A DNA stretch of 64,000 nucleotides from Psococerastis gibbosa (lineage: Eukaryota; Arthropoda; Insecta; Psocodea; Psocidae), in NCBI GenBank assembly GCA_963971405.1, contig OZ020488.1, forward strand, positions 20,603,089 to 20,667,088, read 5' to 3'. The position numbers and the translations under genes were made by a program. Below the pieces are notes generated by a model, which saw only the letters and a list, made by a program, of their open reading frames with translations, made no database searches and was not told where the DNA came from. Shown piece by piece: positions 10,217-19,575 of the stretch. Every line of letters begins with the position of its first letter. Position 1 is the stretch's first letter.

Positions 10217-11200
10217 ATGTCATTTTCCAAACGTTCCGTTTATTTATCTCCCAAAATGTCTCCAGCTGAAAACTTTGAGCTTAGAAGTGGCGAAGACTTA
10301 GCCGAAAAGGAGTTATTACTAAAAAAATTAGTGGAAGCCGTGGTTTCAGACTCGTCATGTGACGAAATGGGTGACCAGCCCAAACAGGTTTCAAGGAAGT
10401 CTTCCTCAATAAAAGTATTAAAAAAACAAGTTGAAACCAATAAAAAATTGAGCGGGGTTATGAAAAAGCTTCTGGAGCAAAAGTTGTCTGCCGAAGCTTT
10501 AGATTGCGAAAAGAGAAAGGTGCTTGAGCAGTTGGAAAAAAGAAAGTACTGCGAAGCTCAAAATGTTCTTATTACAAGGCAATTCCGATCTGAGAAATGG
10601 GAGGATGTCGTTCGTTACACTGAAAATCTTTTAAGTTATTTAGCAAGGCCTATCAATTGGTTCGAGGAGAAATCCAATTTTGCTATTTCAGCATTTCTCT
10701 ATTTGGCAAAAGCAAATTTGAATTTAGGTAAAAGGGATCGTGCCAAATCTGCTCTGAAGAAAATGCAAGAAGAGTTAAAGGGATGTTCTATTGATGAATC
10801 GCTGATGATAGAGAAAGACGTTATCGACGGTGAAATTCTTGTTGCTGAAAATAAATTTGAAGATGCTGCTCAAATTTGGGAAAGGGTTTGTGCAATTATA
10901 AAAAATGAGGATAAGAAAGGCTATCTTCACCACGAATTGGGAAGATGTTATTATGAGATCGGGAATATGGATTCGAGCCGATATCATGCTCAAAAAGCAG
11001 TCGACGGAAATTTTCATCCATGGAAATGCTATGGGGAATTGCTTCTTGGCCAAATTTCTGTGAACACTGGGTTGTTTAAAGAGGCTGTTAAAAAATATGA
11101 AGAAGCGCTTGATCTGTGTAAACTTACATCAGACACTGCAACTATGGCTGACAAGATATCAACAGCTATTTCTGAGTTGAAAAACAGTTTCAATTCGTAA
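10217..11200 (+). CDS. ODAD4: ODAD4/TTC25-like TPR protein (intronless)
   Basis: A 327-residue uninterrupted ORF. Residues 1-60 are Ser/Lys-rich. Residues 60-110 form a charged helix (KKLLEQKLSAEALDCEKRK), and about residues 150-325 form TPR-type helix pairs. The segment FEDAAQIWERV, then YLHHELGRCYYEIGNMDSSR and FKEAVKKYEEALDLCKL, follows the order and spacing of the C-terminal TPRs of TTC25/ODAD4 (FQQAIEVWEKK, FHEIGRCYLELKRYAEAR, FESSVLHFERALERAKL). ODAD4 anchors outer dynein arms to ciliary doublet microtubules; in insects this would matter only in sperm and sensory cilia. The family's N-terminal TPR triplet is absent and the gene has no introns, so a retrocopy of the C-terminal half, or a shortened derived gene, is likely. 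A second ATG lies at 10256. It is on the same strand as NOS1AP, upstream of its first visible exon. Confidence 0.65.
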   Translation: MSFSKRSVYLSPKMSPAENFELRSGEDLAEKELLLKKLVEAVVSDSSCDEMGDQPKQVSRKSSSIKVLKKQVETNKKLSGVMKKLLEQKLSAEALDCEKRKVLEQLEKRKYCEAQNVLITRQFRSEKWEDVVRYTENLLSYLARPINWFEEKSNFAISAFLYLAKANLNLGKRDRAKSALKKMQEELKGCSIDESLMIEKDVIDGEILVAENKFEDAAQIWERVCAIIKNEDKKGYLHHELGRCYYEIGNMDSSRYHAQKAVDGNFHPWKCYGELLLGQISVNTGLFKEAVKKYEEALDLCKLTSDTATMADKISTAISELKNSFNS

Positions 11201-11271
11201 TTGGGCACTTGGGGAAAATAATTTTGTAAAATTTTCTGCTTTAAGGATGCACACTACTGTAAAATACTTAA

Positions 11272-11277
11272 AATAAA
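11272..11277 (+). terminator. Poly(A) signal for the TPR gene
   Basis: AATAAA lies about 70 bp downstream of the TAA stop, followed by T-rich sequence. This supports a transcribed gene or a retrocopy that carries its own 3' UTR. Confidence 0.6.
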
Positions 11278-11544
11278 TTCAGCATTTTTATTATGTGTTA
11301 ATTGTTACTTCAGCCGGTTAGAACACACAATTTTTATACGAGGCTAAATTTAAATTGACTAACGGTAGTCATAGGACTTTTGTAGTGACTTTGCGACCAA
11401 AATATGAAAACAGGGTGTTACTGTCATCGTATGTTTACATACTATTGATACGCGAATTATGTTTTCAAATTTTGGTCAGAGATTTACCATAACGGTCTGA
11501 ATAAAAACGTGATGAACTAATTAATTTTTTATGTTCAGAGTTAA

Positions 11545-11931
11545 GAGTGTACAGCCCGTAGGAAAGTGGCAGCCCGAAATTTAATACTTTTTATTTTTTA
11601 TTTAATTAACTAAGCATGTTATTAAAGATTTGGCTCATCAAAGTTGTAGAAGACTACTTCATGCATCATATAATAAGGTATTTTTAGTTTTCGAAATTGT
11701 AGTTTTTTTTTGAAAATCGATTATACGTGAAAAGTTATTGTTTATAAAATATTTGAATGTTTCTGAAAAAACTACAATTTCGAAAATTAAAAATATCTTA
11801 TAATATGATGCATGAAGTAGTCTTCTACAACTTTGATGAGCCAAATCTTTAATAGCATGCTTATAGTTAATTAAATAAAAAATAAAAAGTATTAAATTTC
11901 GGGCTGCCAATTTCCTACGGGCTGTACACTC
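11545..11931. mobile_element. TTAA-flanked long-hairpin element (family B)
   Basis: The element consists of two inverted arms of roughly 190 bp that are about 95% identical by eye. They begin GAGTGTACAGCCCGTAGG and are separated by a short spacer around 11711-11745. TTAA flanks both ends (11541-11544, 11932-11935). A second full copy lies at 39022-39405. The TTAA target suggests piggyBac-type mobilisation; that is inference because no transposase is present. Confidence 0.85.
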
Positions 11932-12428
11932 TTAATTCTGTCACATTAAAATTAGATGGGCAAACTATATAATATACGGTTATCCTATCCCAAAGCATCT
12001 GAAATCGTACTAGGTCTAAGATTTCTGAAACTTAGTCGGAGGCGCCTAATAAGTTACTTATTTATACCTGTACCGACAGGTGTAAAAAAACATAAATATT
12101 ATTTACTGAAGTTTGTTTCATAGCCTCAGATTTATCATCATCATCATCATACCTGATTTTGACGATTTTACTTTTTACTTTCTTGTTGATTTCTTGTATT
12201 TTTTGATTAATTGATTGCATAATGCAACAAAAACATATTTATCATCAAGAATCAGCTCCAGTTGTCCCGGACAAATTGTCCGGGCGTGCTACGTGAGCCT
12301 CTTCCATTCCCTCTCGTCTCCACTTCAGATTGTTCAACACTTCCTCTGATACCAGTTCTTAGATCGTCCTTGATCTGGTTTCTGTGCCTCTTTGTTGGAC
12401 CGAAATTAGTATTGGTTTTTTGTTTCAG

Positions 12429-12500
12429 TATATCGGAACGCTGGACGTTCCTCGACCAACCAGCAGGGTTGAAATTGTAGCAGCTATGCGAAGGATACGG
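12429..12500 (+). CDS. NOS1AP: NOS1AP exon: start of PTB domain (first visible)
   Basis: The exon lies between TTTTTTGTTTCAG and GTAAGT and encodes [20 protein letters not shown] plus RRIR in phase 0. This differs from the vertebrate NOS1AP/CAPON PTB sequence at only a few residues ([20 protein letters not shown]). NOS1AP is an adaptor. Its PTB domain binds partners such as Dexras1 and Scribble in vertebrates, and its C-terminus engages neuronal NOS. The preceding exon, with the N-terminus and first PTB strand (the human equivalent ends ...FEAK), is not in the window, so the start codon lies upstream. Confidence 0.93.
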
Positions 12501-12573
12501 GTAAGTTGCTTTAGCTTTTATCTCCATACCTTTTCTATTCAAGATACTGTGATGAAACGTTTTTGCTTTCAAA

Positions 12574-13434
12574 TTTATACGTAGTATAAGGAAAGCTTTG
12601 TGGCGGTCGAAATTTTCGATTCCGAGATTTCAGCGGATTTACACGTTTTAAGGTCCCAGGAAACCAAAAAAGTGGTTTTTACGAAATGTCTGTCTGTCGG
12701 TCTGTCTGTTTGTCTGTCTGTCTGTTCGTCGATTTCCGGGCAAACTACTCGGTCAATTTTGATGAAATTCGGCATGTAGGTTTGCAAAAATCATACCTCG
12801 GGACCATTTTTTTTATTTTGGGCTAACTCAATTTGGGGGGTTTTAATTTTCAAAAGCCTTCAAAAAAACGTCAAAAAAAATTATTTCCCAAAAACGGCTC
12901 AAACGATTTCTTTTAAATTGACATATATTGTAGTTGTTGTTAATGTTGATAAAATCCGGGGGGTCGCTTGCCCATTGATAGTTTGCTTCTGGGGGTAAAA
13001 AAATAAAAATGGCTAAATTTTAATGAAAAAATGACTAAAAAATAATTTTTCTGCGACACCTTTCTATCGATGATTTCTACCTTCAGGTATGTTTTAGGTG
13101 TTAAATTGAGTAACCAAACCGGATAGGTTGCTTTCCCAAAAAAGTATTTGGTTTTGTAAAAAAAAAAAATGTTTTTTTGAAAAAATGATTGAAAATTCAA
13201 GCTCAAATGCATTGCGTGCCCTGCCAGTATTGCTGTGTGGTAATGTGTTGGTCTGACCTATCTAGAATATACCTCACCAGTGACGTCAGGTGGACAACCC
13301 CCCCCCCCCCCCCCCCACCCGAGATATCGGAAATTTAACCATAGGAAAATTATTTACCATGACATTACTAATTTTCTCTATCTACTAATTTTGATAAATT
13401 GGAAAGCATGTTCGAGTAAACTCGGACCGGTTCT
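12574..13434 (-). repeat. Dispersed repeat family C, longest copy
   Basis: About 860 bp, inverted relative to the copies at 1126 and 4650. It contains the complete order of blocks: the AAGAACCGGTCCGAG end at 13434, poly-C (13299-13316), the GTGACGTCAGGTGG motif, the TTTTTACCCCCAGAAGC-like block, a (GTCT)n microsatellite around 12690-12725, and the TACGTAGTATAAGG end. Translations such as DRQTDRPTDRH come from the microsatellite and are not protein. Confidence 0.85.
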
Positions 13435-13964
13435 TTTTTTTAATGACAGGAATACCCCTAAAGGTAGGCGTAATAAACATGGGGACATTTTCCTGCTTCA
13501 AAGGCCGATGGAATTAAAATTTCTGCCCACAATTTCGTGAGTAGAGTGTAGATGAGCTCATAATCCATAAAATTATATTCTCGGACTTGATTGGGTAGGC
13601 TAGCTGAATGTTAGAGCCTTTTCCCTTCATCCTGTTTTAAGGGAATTAAACGTTGTTTGCAATTTTATGGTTGCATTTATTTTTGTATTAGGTACTTCAG
13701 GCTGACTTTCGGTTATGACACGTTGTACGAACAGTCCGGAAATTCAGGTTAGGGTCTGTCTGATGGGTAATGTGCCTATTATACCTACGTATTATTCCTA
13801 AAATTGGGAGGCGGTTCTGCCTACGTAAGGTATCTACCCAGTGACCATGTCAGGCACAGAACCTTACGTTACGTCTGGTCTAAATATTAAAAGTTACAAT
13901 GGTTCTCGGTTTTTTTTTCATTCAGTATTAAATAAGTTAATTATTATTATTATTTTTGTTACAG
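13435..13964. other. NOS1AP intron, no other feature
   Basis: No repeat or gene recognised apart from a (TTA)n tract at about 13938-13955, just before the acceptor. Confidence 0.5.
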
Positions 13965-14057
13965 TATGAATTTAAAGCCAAGGGGATCAAAAAGAAAAAA
14001 GTAGCATTAGAAATTTCGGTGGATGGTGTCCGTGTTAACCTCAGAAAGAAAAAAAAA
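13965..14057 (+). CDS. NOS1AP: NOS1AP exon: PTB domain, second visible
   Basis: The exon follows TTTTTGTTACAG and ends at a GTAAGT donor. It encodes 31 residues: [20 protein letters not shown], then [11 protein letters not shown]. The vertebrate counterpart reads YEFKAKNIKKKKVSIMVSVD then GVKVILKKKKK. It is phase 0 at both ends. The basic run at the end lies in the PTB lipid-facing surface. Confidence 0.95.
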
Positions 14058-14502
14058 GTAAGTTACGTTCAAAATGAGCTTTTAAACAACTAAGAATAAC
14101 TAACCAAGAGTAAGTTAATACTAAACGGCGTAGTAGGCCCGCTGAAGCTCTGCTGCTTGCTCCACAATATGGCTGGCGCTAATTTTCTAGTTTACCTATC
14201 AATAGGGCGGATGTAATGGGTGAACGGAATTATTGATGATGTTATCTGAGTGATTAGCCGCATTATTGTGTACAAGCGCTTCTAATTGCTCAGGTAAGCT
14301 TCTCGTTCTATCATCATTAATAGCTCTTTCTTTAGAATTAGCCTGCAATAATAATATTTAAAAAAAAGATGTAGAAGAGTAAGAACATTCATATATCTCC
14401 TATGGGTACTTGCCAATGGGGATTTTGCTGTTGTGCTACGTTATTATACCGTAGCAGCATCTTAGCTCAAATATCATTTGACAGAGTTTGCTAGAGTAGT
14501 TA

Positions 14503-14928
14503 GGCGGGTATTCCACTGGTCAATTTTACTTCAAATTTGATTTGAGATTTTTGTTTTACTCTATGACATTATCCATTTTAATTTCCTCATATTAAAATTG
14601 ATCAATGATCATAGAGTAAAATCACGCGTTACAAACTATAACAAACTAAAATTAAACAATGGCGTCGTCTAGAGATGATACATAATTTAAATTAATTTCT
14701 TGGGAATGAACGCATTATTTCGTAGTTTAAATCATAAAATTTCTTGTAGATTATAAAATTAAAAGAAAAAGGCGAACTTACAAATTTGGAAAAAGAAATT
14801 AAAAACAAAAATGATCAATTGTTGAAAACAAGAGGAATGGGGTGTAAAAATAAATAATGTAACATTGATGATTTTCCGCCAATGACAAAATCAAATATGA
14901 AGTAATATTGACCAGTGGAATACCCGCC
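14503..14928. mobile_element. TWA-flanked MITE (family A)
   Basis: Termini are GGCGGGTATTCCACTGG and CCAGTGGAATACCCGCC, with TTA duplicated (14500-14502, 14929-14931). Internal inverted TTTTACTCTATG / CATAGAGTAAAAT blocks flank an ATTGATCAATGATC palindrome. A core ATGGCGTC lies near 14659. Confidence 0.85.
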
Positions 14929-15211
14929 TTACCAATATCAAAGTAAATCTTAAAACAAGTAAGCGCTTGAGTAACGCTTGAAAAATCCTGATCGGCTTGG
15001 CCGGTAGGGTTTTTTTGTTTGTTGTGAACGTTACATTAATGTGCACTAGCAACTTCAGATCTCAGATTTATTATTTTGACATAGAAAGTATGTTTCGAAA
15101 CTTATCGTTGGAACCTTGTCAAAATCAATATTTCTTGAATTTTGTCTCGCTTATATTTTAGAAAAGATCTCATTGAAGTCTTCCCTTTCCCCCTCAATCT
15201 CCCTTCTTCAG

Positions 15212-15226
15212 CTGCTGCTCCTCCAA
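15212..15226 (+). CDS. NOS1AP: Candidate 15-nt NOS1AP microexon (LLLLQ)
   Basis: CTG CTG CTC CTC CAA is preceded by a very strong polypyrimidine tract plus CAG (15181-15211) and followed by GTTAAT. It is phase 0, exactly between the KKKK exon and the KNQWIDD exon. From memory, vertebrate NOS1AP isoforms differ by the insertion LLLLQ at precisely this point. Reading through instead reaches a stop (TGA at 15296-15298), so it only works as a separate exon with a 55-nt downstream intron (15227-15281). Inclusion is probably alternative. Confidence 0.7.
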
Positions 15227-15281
15227 GTTAATGTCTGCTCAGTTCTTATTATACTGGATGCACACTTTATTTCTGTTTCAG

Positions 15282-15337
15282 AAGAATCAATGGATTGACG
15301 ATAGCAAATTGATGGTAATGCATCATCCTATATACAG
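15282..15337 (+). CDS. NOS1AP: NOS1AP exon: PTB domain
   Basis: Bounded by TTTCTGTTTCAG and GTAAAT. It encodes KNQWIDDSKLMVMHHPIY plus two bases of the next codon. The human counterpart is [20 protein letters not shown]. The split Arg codon (AG|G) is completed by the exon at 17103. Confidence 0.93.
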
Positions 15338-15705
15338 GTAAATAATATGATACCGAACTATCCTTTCGGCTTTGGAATGAGGAAACTTTGATAGGCGGGA
15401 GATTGATGTTTCTTAATTAGTTTTAAAAACATTGATACCTTTACATATGCTTTATTTCTTAGTTTTCCCTTTTGCAGGCATGACAGACCTTGCCTACTCT
15501 AGGGTAGGAAGATGAATTCGGTCTGGTCCAAATTTGCGGTCGGATCGAACCGAAGACCGGGCTTAAAATGCCCAAAAATACTAAGACGGGTCGTTCTTCG
15601 GTCTTCGGTTCCGGACCGTCCTTCACTATTAGGAAGATCTGTATTCGTTGTGGAAAATAAATTAAAATTAATAAATTAAAATTGAAATAAATATTGACTT
15701 TTTGT

Positions 15706-15900
15706 TCTACTACTAAGCCAATCTAGCGGAGTTAGGGCCATAAAGCCCTCTCTTACACTTTGCTAGGAAGACCCGGGACCGTCTGCTTTAGATGCCCTCC
15801 GAATCATGGCCAGAAATTGTAGCAAGTGTGGGACTCGAACCAACAACCTTTCGGATGAAAGTCGGAGTCTGCACGACTACTCTTTATGTCCTGACCTAAT
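15706..15900 (-). mobile_element. tRNA-like SINE copy, reverse orientation
   Basis: On the - strand it reads GTAGTCGTGCAGACTCCG, then GGTTCGAGTCCCACAC (B box), then GGCCATGATTCGGAGGGCAT, ending in AGATTGGCTTAGTAGTAG. Same family as 2224-2350. The B box is closer to the tRNA consensus here than in that copy. Confidence 0.7.
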
Positions 15901-15979
15901 GACAATGTACCGTCTTAGGAGGATGTAGAACGTAGATATTGCTCACCCCTGGATTAATCGGTTTTTAATTTTATTAATT

Positions 15980-16305
15980 TGTTATACGTGAACGTGAGTT
16001 ATAAAGATTTGATTTATGGAAGTTGTCGAGGAGTACTTCGTACAATCGTACGCAATATCATAGGGAATCTTGAATTTTGGGTTGTTGTAATTATTTAATG
16101 AACCTAACGTAGGACTAAAATTTCATGAATTGTATAGTTCATGGAAAATTGATGCTTTTCGCAAAAAGCATAAATATCCTATTTTACTGTGTGTGTGTGT
16201 GTGTGTGTGTGAAGTAGCCATCTTCAACTTTGATTGACCAAATCTTTATTTTAAGTAGTAAATCAAATCAAAAATAGAAAACGACTGATTTTTGGGTGAT
16301 CCAGG
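15980..16305. repeat. Decayed relative of hairpin family B plus (GT)n microsatellite
   Basis: AAGATTTGATTTATGGAAGTTGTCGAGGAGTAC-type and inverted CATCTTCAACTTTGATTGACCAAATCTTT blocks recall the family B arms (GATTTGGCTCATCAAAGTTG). They surround a (GT) run at about 16190-16212. The termini are not preserved. Confidence 0.45.
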
Positions 16306-16313
16306 GGTGACCA

Positions 16314-17026
16314 ACAGTGGAAGAGCCAGAAATTTTTTTCTTTGGGGGGGGGGGTCCAGTTTTCATGCAACATCAATGCATAAAGTTTGCCCGTTTACGA
16401 TAGGTTTTCGAATGGCGCCCCCCCCCCCGTATTTTCATAAAATGGTAGAAAACGAAGAAAGCCGTCCTCATAGACGTATGCATCTTCTAATAAGGGGCAT
16501 GAACTTAATTTCCCCAGTCGGGGGGCCGAAGGGGGGTCCGGGGGTCTTCCCCTGGGAAGGGTTTGATAAAAGGAGGCCTGAAATTGCGGAGTTTTACATA
16601 GGTTGATGTACATACGTCTTGTAACCTATTTTAATAATGTTTAGGTTTTACAGCCGAAGAATAGTGAACCCACTGCAAGAAAGTGGGGCCCGGGGGAATT
16701 ATTTTGAAAACACCAACAGGCTCAAAATAGTGGAATTTACGCACTTTGAAAGCAGTTATGATCAGATTTTACATAATATGAAGAATATTACAGCTAACAA
16801 GGGGGGCCCAGGGGCTTTTAAAAGATAGGCCTGAAATAGTTTGTCTGCAAAAAATTTTGATTTAACAGACGGTAACTATATTAACAAAACTGGAAACAGG
16901 GGGACCGGGGTCACCCCGGGGATTTTTTTTTGAATAAATATCTGAAAAATTTACTGTTTTGCTAATTTTTTTTTTTGGGGGGGGGGTCCGGACCCAGCTG
17001 ACCCCCTCCCCCTTGGCTACGCCACA
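16314..17026. mobile_element. hAT-type non-autonomous element (long copy)
   Basis: The left end is ACAGTGGAAGAGCCAGAAATTTT; the right end is CTTGGCTACGCCACA. GGTGACCA is duplicated directly (16306-16313, 17027-17034). It contains two G/C homopolymer runs and a GTCCGGACCC near-palindrome, and shares interior blocks with 701-998. Short ORFs here are translations of these tracts. Confidence 0.75.
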
Positions 17027-17102
17027 GGTGACCAATATCTACGTTCCATATCCCCTTAATTTAAAAAATGAACACATAATAATTTAAATATTTTCGTTTC
17101 AG

Positions 17103-17211
17103 GATATTTTACGTGTCCCATGACTCACAGGATCTCAAGATTTTTAGTTACATTGCCCGCGAAGGTGCCAGCAATGTTTTTAAGTGCAATGTGTTCAAAT
17201 CGACAAAAAAG
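17103..17211 (+). CDS. NOS1AP: NOS1AP exon: PTB domain core
   Basis: Bounded by TTTCGTTTCAG and GTCAGT. After one base completing Arg it encodes [20 protein letters not shown] followed by [16 protein letters not shown]. Human: [36 protein letters not shown]. Near-identity over 36 residues makes this the most secure exon of the gene. It ends in phase 0, which permits joining either to 35813 in the canonical form or to other phase-0 exons. Confidence 0.97.
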
Positions 17212-18465
17212 GTCAGTATATTTTGTCTACTGTCATCTCCTTATATTAAAAACTGCAAGCGGACCGGAAAGCATAGCCTATCATCTCTATTTCCGCTCCA
17301 CGGCAATTTATTGGAATTCCAAGTTCGGAAACCTCCAGAATCGTTGAACTGCTTATCGCGGTTTTTAGGAACAATTGCGGTCAATTTGTGGTTTTCAGGG
17401 AAAAATTCATGGAAGAGCTGGTGAGTCACGGATGATTTCTCAATTTTATGCCTTGTAGCACTAATATGGGTTAAGTTTTACGGTTATTTTCCCATTACAA
17501 TATGTAGGGTAGACCTGTGTTGTGATTGGCCATCACAGATTTTGGGTTTTATTGGAAAATTGAAATTGAAAATTGTATATGGTTGTATATATTGAAAGTA
17601 TTAGGTAGTAACTGCTATACTACTGTAGGTAGTACATGAAAATGTAATGAGTATCAGTACAGTAAATACTAGCACTTTTCCTTTAGTAAAACCGCCGCCC
17701 TGTTGATCCCGTCAATGCGGATAAACAATGTGTATGGCCGAGTATGACTGTGATGTTTTTACTGCCACCACAAACAGTTGTAGTTTCGTTAATAGTAATT
17801 AATTATCCCCCAAATCCCCCTTCATAGTTTCTTATGAACAAAAGGACCCCACAACAATTAACTAGTATAAACCTACTAGGAAGGGAAAATGGTTCGCTTG
17901 GGGTAGTTTCAAAATCTGGCTTTAATTAGTTTGGTTTCCTACATCTGCAACTAAGATGTTTCATGATGAAACTTTCATCGTGTTTCATCATGTTATCGAT
18001 CGTAGAGCTCTCAAAAATATCAGGACAATCAAAATAATTTTTTCTGAGCATTTATACCTACAGGTATATCATACATGATATTTACCTCTTTCTAACACAG
18101 ATTGGCCACAATGATTATTTTTTATTATTTTATTATTTATTTATATTATTTATTTATTATTTAATTTGATTCGTAAAAAAAAAAAAAAAAATGGTGTGGT
18201 CGTCCCGAGGAAGGAGTTCGAGAACTGTGGCTAATTGGTGTGTCATATGTCGAATTGTGCATTTGTGCAGGAGCTTTTCTGCTAATTTAGTGAGTATTTT
18301 TTACGGCTCTTTGATCGATATTAATTCCCGTGAAAATCGACTTTGAAAAAAAAACGTGTAGTGGGTACTTTCATTTTCTCTTACTAGAAATTAATTATCC
18401 CACAAATATTTGACACCTTGATGTTTTCACATGAAGAAAAAGACCCTACAGCGGTAACTAAAATG
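17212..18465. other. Start of the 18.6-kb NOS1AP intron, no gene
   Basis: AT-rich, with (TTTA)n at 18120-18165 and a poly-A run at 18175-18190. No recognised transposon. Confidence 0.4.
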
Positions 18466-18589
18466 CTACCCGACCACGATAGGATGGCACTTAGAATAAT
18501 TTGCTTATTCGAAAACTTGCACAAGCGGAACACCGAATTTATTCCATTTTTATAAGTGTTCCAAGTGCTATCCTATCGTGGTCGGGTAG
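18466..18589. repeat. Inverted repeat / hairpin, 31-bp stem
   Basis: CTACCCGACCACGATAGGAT (18466 on) is inverted at 18563-18589 (TATCCTATCGTGGTCGGGTAG), with a spacer of about 60 nt. One difference in the stem is a G.U-compatible change. No flanking duplication found. Confidence 0.7.
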
Positions 18590-18769
18590 TACTCGACATT
18601 ACTCGTTCTCGGAAGAGGAAATGGTTCGTTCAGGGCGTTTTTTCAAACTCTGGCAGATACAAATTGTATTTTTTAAGAGTTATGTGGCCCATTAATAATG
18701 ATATACCCGGTACCTTAAAAAGTGTCAGATTGTGGTATGATTCCCACTAACAATTGATTATTCTCTTCT

Positions 18770-18851
18770 CAGCACCAGGCTGATCATGGCGGTTGTAATA
18801 CCAGGTTATTAAATAAACCCCAGTATTATAATCGCCATGATCAGCCTGCTG
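18770..18851. ncRNA. Candidate intronic microRNA-like hairpin
   Basis: An 82-nt fold-back. The 5' arm GGCTGATCATGGCGGTTGTA pairs with 3' arm TATAATCGCCATGATCAGCC, and a loop of about 21 nt spans 18802-18822. In + strand RNA both arm differences are G.U wobbles, and there is one 2-nt bulge near the base. Size and shape match a pre-miRNA. A tiny palindromic transposon is the alternative. No known miRNA seed was recognised. Confidence 0.35.
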
Positions 18852-19445
18852 GAAAAGGAATAGTTTCTCAAAGAATTTCTAGTTTGAAAGTAGGGCACTA
18901 AGTTGCATAGTTTGGCACGTGGGGGCGAGCAATTTGTACTTGGTTTGCATGTTGTGGGGAGCTTGCTGCACGTGGCACCGACATCGCCCTGTCAAACCGA
19001 TTGCAAAGCTTGCCGGATGTCTATTGTAACTTTGCCAGCCAGTTCGAAAGCTTTAACACACCTCCGATGGGCCGCAGCACTGCCCGGCTTCTTTTTGTGC
19101 TGTCGGATTATTTGCTTCGAATGAAAATCGTATTAAAAGTGTGCAGTTACAGAAAATTGGATTTGGAACGATTAGATCCGTCTGCGAGTATTGACCGCTG
19201 AGGTTAGAAGCCTATTTAAAACGTATCAAGACTCCGATCACTATTTCACAAAGTATCTTCTTAATGAAATCTGACATTTGAAGCACTTGTAACATTCAGC
19301 CACATTCCTGAATATCTGGCGACATTAAGACCGTTTGATGAGATTAATATTTTAGTTTTGCAATTTTAAATCTTAACGTGTAAAAAAGTTTTTGAAATTC
19401 AACGTAAGTCTGTTCATCAATAGGAACCTGCACAACTATTCTATA
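18852..19445. other. NOS1AP intron, nothing recognised
   Basis: Slightly GC-richer around 18900-19200 with two short overlapping ORFs. No domain or splice-bounded coding exon identified. Confidence 0.35.
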
Positions 19446-19575
19446 GGTACCGGTATGACCGACGTCAATAGTTCACTATTGACGTGTTTGACGTGGTAGC
19501 AGACATTGAAGACAGTGTGAAAATGACCTGCTACCACGTCAATAGTGAACTATTGACGTCGGTGGAATAAGCGCC
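19446..19575. mobile_element. Short palindromic family A MITE
   Basis: 130 bp, almost entirely inverted repeat: GACCGACGTCAATAGTTCAC is mirrored by GTGAACTATTGACGTCGG. The right end GTGGAATAAGCGCC fits the family terminus, while the left end (GGTACCGGTATGACCGAC) is decayed. It contains the shared GACGTGGTAGCAGACATT block. Confidence 0.75.

Noticed and set aside
12575..12787. 70-codon - strand ORF with repeated RQTDRPTDR
   Set aside because: It is a translation of the (GTCT)/(GACA) microsatellite in repeat family C; the same peptide-like sequence arises in the copy near 5095.
15116..15298. 60-codon ORF covering the NOS1AP microexon and following exon
   Set aside because: Reading through the 55-nt intron uses the wrong frame for the KNQWIDD exon and ends at TGA 15296-15298. 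Only the 15-nt and 56-nt parts are coding.
16292..16613. Overlapping ORFs on both strands over the poly-G/poly-C element
   Set aside because: They are generated by homopolymer tracts of a hAT-type MITE and are not coding.
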